This document shows, in pieces, positions 24,101 to 33,588 of a DNA stretch of 64,000 nt. The notes below the pieces were generated by a model. It was given only the letters and a program-made list of their open reading frames with translations, was not told the DNA's origin and ran no database searches. The translations under genes were made by a program, and so were the position numbers. Origin of the DNA: Herbidospora solisilvae. Lineage in GTDB: Bacteria > Actinomycetota > Actinomycetes > Streptosporangiales > Streptosporangiaceae. The stretch is taken from positions 124,001-188,000 of the forward strand of contig NZ_WXEW01000013.1 in assembly GCF_009901565.1 (NCBI RefSeq), given 5' to 3'. Positions within the stretch are counted from its first letter, which is position 1; each line of letters opens with the position of its first letter.

Positions 24101-26497
24101 GTCACCGACGACTTCTTCGACCTCGGCGGCCACTCGCTGCTGGCCATGCAGGTCGTCGCCCGGCTGCGCAAGGCCGGGCACGTCGCCACCCTGCTCGACC
24201 TGTTCAAGCACCCGACCGTCCGCGACCTGGCCCGCCTGCTCGACCCGTCGACGGAGAAGGCGGCGGGCGGCCTGCTGCACCGCCTGACCCCGTCGCGGCC
24301 GGCCCGCGCCACGGTCGTCTGCGCCCCCTACGGCGGCGGCAGCGCCGTCATCTACAAGCCGCTGGCCGACGCCCTGCCGGCCGACTGGGCGCTGTACTCC
24401 CTGGCCGTGCCGGGCAACGAACTCGGCGAAGAGCCCCGCCCCATGAACGAGGTCGCCAAGGAGTACGCCGACGAGATCCTCGCCAAGGTCACGGGCCCGA
24501 TCGTCCTGTACGGCCACTGCGGCCTCGGCGGCATGATCAGCATCGAGGCGGCCCGTCACCTGGAGGCGGCCGGACGCGCCCCCGAGGCCGTCTACCTGGG
24601 CGGCGCCTTTCCGTTCGCCCGCCCGAAGGGCGTGTTCTCCCGGATCGGCACCTGGCTGGAGGAGCTGGGCGGCGACCAGGGCCGCATCAACGCCCTCAGC
24701 GCCGCCGGCCTGGACGTCACGGAGTTCGACCAGGAGGAGCTCAAGCTCATCGTGGCCAACCGCAGGACCGGCACCCGGGAGGCCGAGGAGTACTTCACCG
24801 AGGTCTTCGAGAAGGAGCTGCCGCCGCTGTCGGCCCCGGTCATCGCGGTGGTGGGGGAGCGCGACCCCGCGATGGAGTACTACCAGGAGCGGTTCCGCGA
24901 ATGGCACTGCGTGGCCGACACCACCGCCTGCGTCGTGCTCGACGAGGCCGCCCACTATTTCGTGAAGTACCGCAACGAAGAGCTGGCCGCCATCGTCACC
25001 CACACCCACCGCGCCATCGCCGAGGGCTCCACCGCGACCTTGGAGAAGTCGACGGGCGAGGAGACCTGGTGGCTGGAGGGCCTGTCCGTGCGCGGCACGC
25101 CCGAAGGCGGCGGGCCCGGCCCCGAGATCCACGTCGGGCCGAAGCCGGGCATGAAGCGCTTCGCCGCGCTGGCCGCCGGGCAGCTCATCTCCATCACCGG
25201 GACGGCGCTGACCGAGTTCGCGCTGCCGCTGTGGATCTACATGACCACCGGTTCGCTGGTGAACTTCGCGCTGTTCTCGGTGCTGGCGCTGGTGCCCGGC
25301 ATGCTCGCCGCGCCGCTCGCGGGCGCCGTCGTCGACCGGTTCGACCGGCGGAAGGTCATCCTGGCCAGTGACGTGGCCGCGGGCGGCACCCAGCTCGCGC
25401 TGGGCGTGCTCGTGTGGACCGGGAACCTGATGGTGTGGCAGGTCTACCCGCTGCTGGTGCTGCTCTCGCTCGCGCTCACCTTCCAGCGGGTCGCCTGGGC
25501 GGCGGCGGTCCCGCAGATCGTGCCGAAACGGTTCCTGGGGCACGCCAACGGGCTCATGGGCATGGTCGGCGGCCTGGCCAACCTGGTGCCGCCGCTGGCG
25601 GCGGCCGGGCTCATGTCGGTCGTGGGGCTCGGCGGCATCCTGGTCATCGACGTCGTCAGCTACACGGTGGCGATCATCACGGTGCTGCTGGTCAGGTTCC
25701 CGAAGACGATGGGCTGGCGGCGCCGCGAGCCGCTGCTCACCGAGCTGGTCAACGGGCTGAAGTTCACCTGGGGCAACCGCGGCATCCGGAGCATGTTGTT
25801 GTTCTTCGCCGTGGTGAACCTGTTCATGTCGCCGCTGTTCCTGCTCGTCTCGCCGCTCGTGCTGAGCTTCGGCGACCTCCAGGACGTCGGCCGGGTCACC
25901 TTCGCCGGCGGCCTGGGCGTGTTCGTCGGGGGACTGCTGATGACCATCTGGGGCGGCCCGCGGCGTCGCCGCCTGCGCGGTCAGCTCTGGTCGACGGTGG
26001 CGCTGTCGGCGGGCGCGGTCGTGGTGGGGGCGCAGGAGAACCTGGTCGTCATCGCCGCCGGGGTGTTCGGCATGTTCTTCTCGCTGACCGTGCTGAACGG
26101 CATCTACAACACGATCATCCAGGTCAAGGTCCCGCAGCGGTTCCACGGCCGGGTGTTCGCGCTGAACCAGCTCGTCGCCTTCTCCACCCTGCCGATCGGC
26201 TACGGCCTGGTCGCCCCCTATGGCACCGCCCTCTTCGAACCGCTCATGGTCGAGGGCGGCCTGCTGGCCGGGTCGGTCGGGCTCGTCATCGGCACCGGCG
26301 AGGGACGCGGGATCGCGCTCATGTACGTGCTGTTCGCGATCGTCATGGCGACGGCCGTCCTGGTGGCCCGGTTCATCAGGGGCCTGTGGTACTTCGACGA
26401 CCGGGTCCCCGACGCGCTCCCCGACGACCTGATCGGCCAGGAGATGCTGAAGGGGGCCGGACGGACCGGCCCCCTCGCGGTCAGGGGTCAGCAGTAG
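21167..26497 (+). CDS. NRPS C-A-PCP-TE fused to an MFS transporter
   Basis: This 1776-aa protein combines assembly, release and export. Domains: C3 with HHAVTDG (162-168); A3 (about 475-960), whose pocket reads D-F-T-K-L-G-H-V-G-K, nearest to Asp/Asn codes; PCP4 with Ser990; a thioesterase (about 1025-1290) whose nucleophile elbow is GHCGLGG with Cys1118 instead of Ser; then from about Met1329 a 12-helix MFS permease ending in a cytosolic tail. The DRFDRRK loop typical of MFS follows helix 2. It should extend the Gly-Gly chain, release it and pump it out. The ATG overlaps the upstream stop and has GAGGAG before it. The 3' end overlaps the convergent nuclease gene by 10 nt. Substrate predictions are by code reading only. 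Confidence 0.92.
26452..26474 (-). terminator. Hairpin inside the NRPS 3' end, terminator for the nuclease gene
   Basis: GGGGGCCGG (26452-26460) and CCGGCCCCC (26466-26474) form a perfect 9-bp stem with a 5-nt loop. It lies inside the last codons of the NRPS-MFS gene and 14 nt beyond the stop of the convergent nuclease gene, so it can end the minus-strand transcript. Confidence 0.5.
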
Positions 26498-27108
26498 CCG
26501 AGCATCGAGTTCAGGGCCGTCTTCTCCGCCGACTGGAGCTTGAGGGAGTACTTGTACTTCACGGCGATCCACGACTTGGCGTAGGTGCAGTAGAAGGCGG
26601 TCCTGGACGGCTTCCACGACGCCGGGTCCTGGTCGCCCTTCGACTGGTTGACGTTGTCGGTCACGGCCCACAGCTGCGGGCTCGACAGGTCGTTGGCGAA
26701 CTGCTCCCGGCGGCTGGTGGTCCAGGCGTTCGCGCCCGACTTCCACGCCTCCGACAGCGGGACCATGTGGTCGATGTCGACGTCGGAGGCGGCGGTCCAG
26801 GTGGCGCCGTCGTAGGGCGAGTACCAGCTGCCGGAGGTCGCCGCGCAGGAGGAGTTGACCACGACGCCGGTGCCGTCGCGCTTGAGCACCTGCTCCCGGG
26901 TGTTGCACGCCCCGGAGACGGTGCTCCAGTGCGGGAACAGGTCGCGGTTGTACGAACCGGCGTTGGCCTCGGCGGCCACGGTCAGCGCGTTGAGCTGACT
27001 GACGGCGGTGGAGTAGGAGGGGATGCCGGGAGGGGTGGCGGAGGCGGGGGTGGCGAGCAGGGCGAGGGTGGCGATCGAGGCCACGCCTAAGGAGAGGGCA
27101 CGCCGCAC
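26488..27108 (-). CDS. Secreted HNH-family nuclease (DUF1524/GmrSD-like)
   Basis: This 206-aa protein has a Sec signal peptide (cleavage near residue 25, PASA) and an HNH/beta-beta-alpha-metal core: DIDHMVPLSEAW with His114, then NDLSSPQLWAVTDNVNQSKGDQDPASW, which supplies the Asn and metal-binding residues. Paired cysteines (69 and 88, plus two near the C-terminus) suit an extracellular enzyme. It likely degrades environmental DNA for nutrition or competition. The GTG at 27108 has AAGGAG 5 nt upstream; the longer reading from a TTG at 27141 would bury the signal peptide. It is not evidently part of the peptide pathway despite sitting between its genes. Confidence 0.88.
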   Translation of the reverse strand: MRRALSLGVASIATLALLATPASATPPGIPSYSTAVSQLNALTVAAEANAGSYNRDLFPHWSTVSGACNTREQVLKRDGTGVVVNSSCAATSGSWYSPYDGATWTAASDVDIDHMVPLSEAWKSGANAWTTSRREQFANDLSSPQLWAVTDNVNQSKGDQDPASWKPSRTAFYCTYAKSWIAVKYKYSLKLQSAEKTALNSMLGYC

Positions 27109-27271
27109 GGGAGCTCCTTGTGGGGTGGTGAACCGTGTCAAGGGTGACTCTCACATCGCTGACAAAATGGTGAAATATCAGGCTTTGACTACCGGCGGCA
27201 CCCGTCTTCGTGGGAACGCGCTGGGGACAAGCCGGACATAAACCCCAGTTCACCGCCCGTCCGCCGGGAGG

Positions 27272-28621
27272 TCACCGCAACACCCGCAGATCCACCGGCC
27301 GGGTGTCCCGGTAGGCCGACTCGACGACGAGCTCCTCGACCCCGCGCATCAGCGTCACCATCCGGTCGCGCGGGAACCGGCACGTGTCGGCCGTCAGGCC
27401 GATCGCGAGCGTCCCGGCCTGCCGGGTGACCACGAAGCAGAAGTCGCAGTTGAAGTGCTCCACGCCCGGCAGCCACTCCACCTCGGCCGGGCAGGGGCCG
27501 TCGATCGCCACCTGTGTGGCCGTGCGCTGCTCGACCGGCCGGACGTCGTTGAAGCAGCACGACGGGTAGACGCGCACGTTCCGGTCGGCGCTCACCTTCT
27601 CCACCATCGCGTCCCAGGCGCGCTGGTCGTACTGGGCGTGGCGGTAGGAGCGCATCGCGTCGGAGTGGGTCTGCTCCAGCGTCTTGGCCAGCGGCGCGAG
27701 GGGGTCGCTCCGCATGGTGAACAGGCCGAGCTGGGTGAGCGTGGCCACCAGGTCGCGGGTGGCGGGCCGGTAGCGGTTGTGCACGATCGGGGTGATCGCG
27801 CAGACGTCGTGCCCCAGCAGCGGGCCGAGCAGCGTGGTCACCGCCGTCATCAGCACCGTCCCGGTGCTGACGTGGTGGCGGGCGGCCACGACCGCGACCG
27901 CGTCCTCCAGGGCGTGCGACTCCAGGACGGCCCGGCTCCAGCGCGGCTCGGCCGGCGGGCCGACGACCGTGGGGAACATCGTGGGCGGGATGCGCCGGTA
28001 GCCCTTCTCCCAGTGGGCCAGCGCGGCCTCCGAGCGGTAGCGGCCGACGCCCGACTCCTCCTCGGTCACCAGGTCGAGCAACTGCTGCGACGGCTGCACG
28101 GGGAACGCGCCGCGCAGCAGCAGGTTGCGCAGCTCGCGGGCCACCAGGTCGGCGGCGTAGTCGTCGGCGGCCAGATGGCACAACACGAACGCCACGTGCC
28201 GGACCCTGCCCTCCACGACGACCAGGCCGAACCGGGCCGGCCACTCGTCGCCCGGCGCGAACGCCGTGCGGGCCAGCTCGGCCAGCAGCACCTCGGCGAC
28301 CTCGTCGGCCTCGTCGTCGGCGCACTCGGCCAGCCGGATCGGCAGCGCCCCCTCGCCGTGGACGACCTGGAAGGGCTCGCCGTCCTCGTCCACGTAGGTC
28401 CTGGCCCTGAGGGCCTCGTGCCGGAGGATCAGCGCGGCCACGGCGGCGACCACGTCGTCGAGCGGGAAGGGGCCGCGCCCCCGGGCGAAGGCGATCAGCC
28501 GGGCGATGTTGAAGAAGTGGGCGTTGGCCGGTCCGGCCTGCTGGATCGCGTCCCAGATGGCGCGCTGCCCCCAGGCCAGGCGGGCCCTCCCTTCGCGGCC
28601 CCCGGCGAATTGTGCATACAC
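27272..28621 (-). CDS. Condensation-superfamily protein with altered catalytic motif
   Basis: This 449-aa protein has the chloramphenicol-acetyltransferase/condensation fold: WGQRAIWDAIQQ at the start, LILRHEALRART, and a degenerate HHxxxDG reading CHLAADD (148-154). The second (catalytic) His149 and Asp153 remain, while the first His is Cys and the Gly is Asp. It may catalyse transfer in trans for the NRPS, or be an inactive scaffold. GGAG lies 6 nt before the GTG start. It is transcribed away from GH48 and towards the nuclease; the 163-nt gap before the nuclease start suggests the latter has its own promoter. Confidence 0.75.
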   Translation of the reverse strand: MYAQFAGGREGRARLAWGQRAIWDAIQQAGPANAHFFNIARLIAFARGRGPFPLDDVVAAVAALILRHEALRARTYVDEDGEPFQVVHGEGALPIRLAECADDEADEVAEVLLAELARTAFAPGDEWPARFGLVVVEGRVRHVAFVLCHLAADDYAADLVARELRNLLLRGAFPVQPSQQLLDLVTEEESGVGRYRSEAALAHWEKGYRRIPPTMFPTVVGPPAEPRWSRAVLESHALEDAVAVVAARHHVSTGTVLMTAVTTLLGPLLGHDVCAITPIVHNRYRPATRDLVATLTQLGLFTMRSDPLAPLAKTLEQTHSDAMRSYRHAQYDQRAWDAMVEKVSADRNVRVYPSCCFNDVRPVEQRTATQVAIDGPCPAEVEWLPGVEHFNCDFCFVVTRQAGTLAIGLTADTCRFPRDRMVTLMRGVEELVVESAYRDTRPVDLRVLR

Positions 28622-28638
28622 GGCATACTCCAGTGAAG

Positions 28639-28668
28639 CCGGCGCGGGCCTGCCAGGGCCCGCGCCGG
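28639..28668 (-). terminator. Strong GC hairpin after the GH48 gene
   Basis: A perfect 12-bp stem, core GGCGCGGGCC (28641-28650) with GGCCCGCGCC (28657-28666), has a 6-nt loop. It lies 8 nt past the GH48 stop in its direction of transcription and just before the condensation-protein start, separating the two units. There is no T-run. Confidence 0.6.
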
Positions 28669-28676
28669 TCGGATCG

Positions 28677-31600
28677 TCAGCCCGCCGGGAACAGCGTGCC
28701 GTAGTCGGCGAAGGCCATGGCGATGTCCGCCTGGGCCCAGAACCGGTGGTAGGTGAACGTCGGCACCGGACCGCCGTCCAGGTAGGCCTGGACCTTGGGC
28801 CATTCCGGGTCCTGCAGGTAGAAGGACCGGATGCCGAGGAACGACTTGCCCGGGACGATCGTGTCGCCGTTGGGCATGACGCCGCTGAAGCCCGAGGGGA
28901 TGTAGACCCCCTGGCCGGTCGAGGCGTTGTAGACGTCGTCGAACCGCTGGTAGTCGGCGCGCGGCTCGGGGATCGCGATGCCCTTGCTGGTCTTCGACAG
29001 CAGCAGGCGGTCGATCAGGCCCTTGGCCGTGGCCTTCGCCTGGTTGCCCAGGGTCGAGCCGTTCTCCTTGGCCGCGTACCAGATCAGCGTCCTGGCCAGC
29101 GAGGCCGCGACGCCGACGTCGGTGCCGGTGTTGCGGATCGTCACGTGCAGGCCGGGGTTGTCGGCCGGGGTGCACGTCGCGCAGTTGAAGTTGGCCGACG
29201 GGGCGCCCGACCAGTCCATCTCGTTGGGGATGGCGAAGGTCGCGCCGCTGCCCAGGGTCGTGTTGGCGATGGCCCACGCGACCCACTTGTCGAGCACCGA
29301 CTTGGCCATCGTGTTGCCGGTCACGTAGTAGAGCTCCGCCAGGCGCTGCATGCCCCAGGCCTGGAAGCCGAACCACTGGTTCGAGGGCGGGTCGTGGTAG
29401 ACGGGGTCGACGTCGTAGGTCTGGCCGAAGAACTGTGGCAGGCCGCTCGGCCGGGAGGCGTAGGCGCCGTCCCACGAGTTGGTCGCGCCGCCGGCGATGC
29501 CGCCCTCGGCGGACTGGAGCCACTTGTAGAACTGCACCTGGCGGGTGAGCGAGGTGTTCCAGTCGGTCGCCGCCGTCGGCGACTGCGGGCGCAGCGCCGT
29601 CGGACCGGCCGAGCTGAGCACCCAGGCCGCCAGCGGGTTCTGGTAGCCGCCGTGGTTGTGGCTGGAGCCGATCCGCCACGCCCACGTGCCGTCGAGGGCG
29701 CCGCCCCAGGCGAAGTACCAGTTCAGCAGGTACGCCGAGCTGCTCTTGCCCGATCCGGCGGTGCACGTCGGCGACGCGCAGCCGGGGTTCTTGAAGTACT
29801 TGTCGTACATCGCGTAGCGCAGGTAGTCGCCCAGCTTGCCGGCCTTGGTGAGGGTCGAGCTGATCTGCGACAGGTTGCCCTGCTCGCCGGCCCAGATGTA
29901 GGCCCAGTAGGCGGCCTGGACGGCGCGGGCGTCGGCGTCCGGGGCGTTGGTGTAGCGCCACTGCGCGGCGGCGGTGCCCTGGATGAACAGCGGCTGGAAG
30001 CCGCCGCCCGTCTGGCCGTACCGCTGGGTCTCGCACGACGGGTGCGGGATGGTCTCGAACACCGACTCCTGCGGGCCGCGCTGGTAGGTGTTGATGTAGG
30101 TGACCCGCTTGGTGTTGTCGCCGCACTCGGTCAGGCTGCTGCCCCGGCCGGTGCCGAAGCCGTAGACGTCGTCGACGTCGAGCAGCCAGTGCATGGCGTA
30201 CATGGTCCGGTTGCCGTAGGTCGACTGGAGCTCGTTCGCCAGCGGGTCCTGGCCCGCGACGACGCTCGTGGAGAGCGGCGACGGGTACTGGTTCGGCTGG
30301 TTGAACTCGGGCGCGTAGTCGGCCGGGTCACTCGGGTTGTACGCCGTCTGCCCGCCCGGCTGCCCGGCCGTCGACGGGATGATGTACTGCTCCATCAGCG
30401 ACCACGAGGCGTTGAACGGCGCCCAGTTGCGGGTGATGCGGCCGTACTGCGCCTCCAGCCAGATCAGGTAGGAGAACGCCTCGGAGGTGGTCTCGTGCCC
30501 GTGGTCGGGCGCCTCGACGAGCAGTGTCTCCACCGAGTGGTAGGGGATGCCCTCGGGCGACAGGTAGCCCGAGGCGCTGGCCTTGAGCTTGTTGTACTGC
30601 GTCTGGAACTCGGTGATGTAGGCGTTGCTCGTGTTCTCGTCGTCGGCCTCGGTCGCCGTGACCGCCACCGAGGTCAGGCCGGTGGACGCCACGCTGAAGG
30701 TGCGCGAGCCGTTCGTGCTGTCGCTGTCCTGCGCCGCGCTCAGGGTCACGTTCTGCACGGTCGCGTAGTTCGACGGCGTGAACGTCAGCGAGGTGCCGGC
30801 GGTCGCGGTCAGGTCGGCGTCGCCCGAGCCGGCCGTGGTGGTGACGGTGACGTTCGAGGTGGGCGCGATCGCCAGCCGTACGCCGAAGATGGCGGTGTTG
30901 CCCTCGGGGACCGTCAGCGCGGTCGGCGAGACGACCAGCGACTGGGTGGTGCCCGGGTCGTCGTCGGCCTCGTTCGCGGTCACGTTCACACTGGCCAGGC
31001 CGCTGGAGGCGACCGTGATCGTGCGGGAGCCGTTCGTGCTGTCGGAGTCCTGCGCGGCGGCCAGCGTCACGTTCTGCGGGGTGGCCCAGTTCGCGGAGGT
31101 GAACGTCAGGCTGCCGCCCGAGCTCACGGTCAGGTTGGTGTCACCCGAACCGGCCGTCGAGGTCACCGTGACGTTCGACGTGGGCTGCGCCTGGAGCCGG
31201 ACCGAGTAGGTGGCCGTGCCGCCCTCGGGCACGCTCACCGTGGTCGGCGTCACGACGAGCGCCTGCGGGGTGGGCGAGGGGGAGGGCGACGGCGACGGGC
31301 TCGGGCCGTTGCAGACCGTGCCGTTCAGCGAGAACGAGGTCGGGTTGGTGTTGGTGCCGCTGTACTGGCCGTTGAAGCCGATGCCGACGTTCGCGCCGGA
31401 GGCCAGGTTCTGCGCCCACGACGGCGCGACGACCGTCACGTTCGCGCCCGACTGCGACCAGGTGCCGTTCCAGCCCTGCTGCACGGTCTGGTTGCCCGGC
31501 CACGTGTAGGTCAGCCGCCACGGGCTGACCGCGTCACCGAGGTTCTGGATGGAGATGTTCGCGCCGAAGCCGGAGCCGTTGTCCCACTGCTTGGCGTAGG

Positions 31601-31736
31601 TCACCTGGCACGCGATGGCGGCGTTGGCGGGGAGAGTCGGGAACGTGGCGAGCGCGACGGCCGCCGCCACTGCGGCGAACACGGCCGTGGCGCGGAACCG
31701 CCACGACCGCGGCCGGAGTCTGGGTGGGGGTCTCAT
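28677..31736 (-). CDS. Secreted GH48 cellulase with CBM2 and two beta-sandwich repeats
   Basis: This 1019-aa exoglucanase has a Tat/Sec-like signal (RPRSWRF, cut near LPANA, about 39), a CBM2 cellulose-binding module (about 41-142) with disulfide cysteines 43 and 142 and conserved Trp residues, a PSPSPS linker (145-157), two about 105-aa Calx-beta-like repeats (158-262 and 263-367), and the GH48 catalytic domain (about 370-1019). GH48 signatures are GIPYHSVETL and EAPDHGHETTSEAFSY, which contains the catalytic acid. GH48 enzymes cut cellobiose from the reducing ends of cellulose chains by inversion. The arrangement CBM2-X-X-GH48 is typical of aerobic actinomycetes. The two repeats are near copies (SNVTVT, QDSDSTNGSRT in both). 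I saw no CebR-type operator upstream. Confidence 0.95.
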   Translation of the reverse strand: MRPPPRLRPRSWRFRATAVFAAVAAAVALATFPTLPANAAIACQVTYAKQWDNGSGFGANISIQNLGDAVSPWRLTYTWPGNQTVQQGWNGTWSQSGANVTVVAPSWAQNLASGANVGIGFNGQYSGTNTNPTSFSLNGTVCNGPSPSPSPSPSPTPQALVVTPTTVSVPEGGTATYSVRLQAQPTSNVTVTSTAGSGDTNLTVSSGGSLTFTSANWATPQNVTLAAAQDSDSTNGSRTITVASSGLASVNVTANEADDDPGTTQSLVVSPTALTVPEGNTAIFGVRLAIAPTSNVTVTTTAGSGDADLTATAGTSLTFTPSNYATVQNVTLSAAQDSDSTNGSRTFSVASTGLTSVAVTATEADDENTSNAYITEFQTQYNKLKASASGYLSPEGIPYHSVETLLVEAPDHGHETTSEAFSYLIWLEAQYGRITRNWAPFNASWSLMEQYIIPSTAGQPGGQTAYNPSDPADYAPEFNQPNQYPSPLSTSVVAGQDPLANELQSTYGNRTMYAMHWLLDVDDVYGFGTGRGSSLTECGDNTKRVTYINTYQRGPQESVFETIPHPSCETQRYGQTGGGFQPLFIQGTAAAQWRYTNAPDADARAVQAAYWAYIWAGEQGNLSQISSTLTKAGKLGDYLRYAMYDKYFKNPGCASPTCTAGSGKSSSAYLLNWYFAWGGALDGTWAWRIGSSHNHGGYQNPLAAWVLSSAGPTALRPQSPTAATDWNTSLTRQVQFYKWLQSAEGGIAGGATNSWDGAYASRPSGLPQFFGQTYDVDPVYHDPPSNQWFGFQAWGMQRLAELYYVTGNTMAKSVLDKWVAWAIANTTLGSGATFAIPNEMDWSGAPSANFNCATCTPADNPGLHVTIRNTGTDVGVAASLARTLIWYAAKENGSTLGNQAKATAKGLIDRLLLSKTSKGIAIPEPRADYQRFDDVYNASTGQGVYIPSGFSGVMPNGDTIVPGKSFLGIRSFYLQDPEWPKVQAYLDGGPVPTFTYHRFWAQADIAMAFADYGTLFPAG

Positions 31737-31951
31737 GAGCAGGTCGTCTCCAGGGCGGGGGGTGGGCGGCTCTCAATGTGGGCGCGTTTCCGTCCGGCGT
31801 ACAGAGTGTTTCGGGAACGTGACGAGGCGAGGTCTGCCGACGTGGGACGGCGTACGGAGTGTGGTGAAACGTTCAGGAACACGGCTTGTGCGCACCCGGA
31901 CACGGGGTTATGCTCACCCTTAGAAATACTCAGTTTGAGAAAGACGGTGCG

Positions 31952-32698
31952 ATGGAAGAGGCGGAATGGCTGAACACCTATGAGCCGCGTGCCTACCCGC
32001 CTGTGGGCGTGACGGTCGACCTCGTCATCCTGACGATCCGCGACAAGGAGCTCCACGTCCTGCTCGTCGAACGCGGCGAGCCGCCGTTCATGGGCGAGTG
32101 GGCGCTCCCGGGCGGGTTCGTCCAGCCTGACGAGGACCTGCACGAGGCCGCCGCCCGTGAGCTGAAGGAGGAGACCGGCCTTCGGCAGTCCGACCTCGAC
32201 CGCGTCTACCTGGAGCAGTTGAAGACCTTCGGCAAGCCCGGCCGCGACCCGCGCCCCCTGCGCGTGTTCACCGTGGCCTACCTGGCCTTCGCGCCCCAGG
32301 TCCCCGAGCCCGTCGCCGGCACCGACGCCAAGAACGCCGCGTGGATCTCCCTGGCTGCCACCAGGGACATGAAGCTCGCCTTCGACCACGCCGCGATCCT
32401 GGACGAGGGCGTCGAACGGGCCCGCAACAAGCTGGAGTACAGCTCGCTGGCCACCTCGTTCGTCGGGCCGGAGTTCACGATCTCCGAACTGCGCAACGTC
32501 TACGAGGTGGTGTGGGGCGAGCAGCTCCACCCCGGCAACTTCCACCGGAAGGTGATGTCGGTCGACGGCTACGTCGAGGAGACCGGCCGCACCACCGAGC
32601 GCGGGGGAGAACGTGGGGGCCCCCGTGCCCGGCTCTACCGGTGGGGCGGCGCGACGCAGCTCCATCCGGCGCTGCTGCGCCCGTCCGAGACGACCTGA
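31952..32698 (+). CDS. NrtR-type regulator (NUDIX domain plus winged helix)
   Basis: This 248-aa protein pairs an N-terminal NUDIX-like domain (box about 54-77, GGFVQPDEDL then RELKEETGL) with a C-terminal winged helix (FVGPEFTISELRNVYEVVWGE, NFHRKVM). This is the NrtR layout: repressors of NAD or ADP-ribose metabolism whose NUDIX domain senses ADP-ribose derivatives. Its box looks intact, so hydrolysis is possible. I used the ATG at 31952; the frame is open to 31886, but those residues are not family-like. It heads a same-strand set with a vWA protein (42 nt away) and a PurA-like protein, so it probably controls them. Confidence 0.85.
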   Translation: MEEAEWLNTYEPRAYPPVGVTVDLVILTIRDKELHVLLVERGEPPFMGEWALPGGFVQPDEDLHEAAARELKEETGLRQSDLDRVYLEQLKTFGKPGRDPRPLRVFTVAYLAFAPQVPEPVAGTDAKNAAWISLAATRDMKLAFDHAAILDEGVERARNKLEYSSLATSFVGPEFTISELRNVYEVVWGEQLHPGNFHRKVMSVDGYVEETGRTTERGGERGGPRARLYRWGGATQLHPALLRPSETT

Positions 32699-32740
32699 AG
32701 CCACCGAACACTCGAAGCCACCGATGAGGAGTCACCGCAC

Positions 32741-33571
32741 ATGGGATGGGGCCACTGGTCCGACGATGAATTCGAGGCCGCGCAGACCTACCGCGAGCAG
32801 CGCGGACTGGCCGCCTTCGGCCACTCCGAGGCGATGCGCAACCAGCCCCGCCACACCTGGCGGGTGCACCAGGCGCTCGACCCCTACAACGTGAAGGTCA
32901 GGGAGGCGCGCGACTCCCAGGAACACCCCGAGAGCGTCGCCGTCGCCGTCTTCTTCGACGTCACCGGCTCGATGCAGCGGGTCCCCCGGGAGTTACAGGT
33001 CCGCCTGCCGAGCCTGCTGTCCACGGTCACCGCACTGATCCCCGACGCCCAGATCCTCTTCGGCGCCGTCGGCGACGCGACGTGCGACCGCGCGCCCCTG
33101 CAGATCGGCCAGTTCGAGTCCGACAACCGCATGGACGAGGACCTGCGCCGCATCCTCCTGGAGGGCGGCGGAGGCGGCGGCATGCGGGAGAGCTACGAAC
33201 TGGCCCTCTACTTCCTCGCCCGGCACACCGCGCTCGACTGCCACGAGAAGCGCGGCGTGAAGGGGGTCGCCTTCGTCATCGGCGACGAGATGCCCTACCC
33301 GTCGGTGTCCGGCCACGAGGTGGCCGCCCTGTTCGGCGAGTCCATGGTCAAGGACGTCCGCACCGAGACCGTCATCAAGGAGGCCTCCCGCACCTGGGAC
33401 ATCAACATGATCATCCCGGGCGGCACCTCCCACGCGGGCGACCAGCAGGTCAGCGGCCTGTGGCGCACGCTACTCGGCGACCGCGTGATCGAGCTCGACG
33501 ACGTCTCGTCGATCTGCGACACGATCGCGCTCACCGTGGTCGACCGTGTCATGTCCCAGAAGGCCCACTAG
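32741..33571 (+). CDS. von Willebrand factor A (vWA) domain protein
   Basis: This is a 276-aa protein of unknown function with a vWA core. The MIDAS metal site is FFDVTGSM (Asp73-x-Thr-Gly-Ser77, a DxTGS variant); Rossmann-type strands follow, and a glycine-rich loop (LEGGGGGGMRESYE) sits where a second metal ligand is expected. No signal peptide or membrane segment is seen, so it acts in the cytosol. vWA proteins often pair with ATPases or act as metal-dependent binding scaffolds. It lies between the NrtR and PurA-like genes, 17 nt from the latter, in what appears to be one operon. Confidence 0.75.
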   Translation: MGWGHWSDDEFEAAQTYREQRGLAAFGHSEAMRNQPRHTWRVHQALDPYNVKVREARDSQEHPESVAVAVFFDVTGSMQRVPRELQVRLPSLLSTVTALIPDAQILFGAVGDATCDRAPLQIGQFESDNRMDEDLRRILLEGGGGGGMRESYELALYFLARHTALDCHEKRGVKGVAFVIGDEMPYPSVSGHEVAALFGESMVKDVRTETVIKEASRTWDINMIIPGGTSHAGDQQVSGLWRTLLGDRVIELDDVSSICDTIALTVVDRVMSQKAH

Positions 33572-33588
33572 CGAGAGTGGAGGCCACC

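Noticed and set aside
26488..27108. The secreted nuclease as part of the NRPS pathway
   Set aside because: It is on the opposite strand with its own signal peptide and terminator; no biosynthetic role is plausible from the sequence.
31929..31939. CTCA-gtt-TGAG before the NrtR gene as an NrtR operator
   Set aside because: The arms are only 4 bp and no second site supports it; too weak to annotate.
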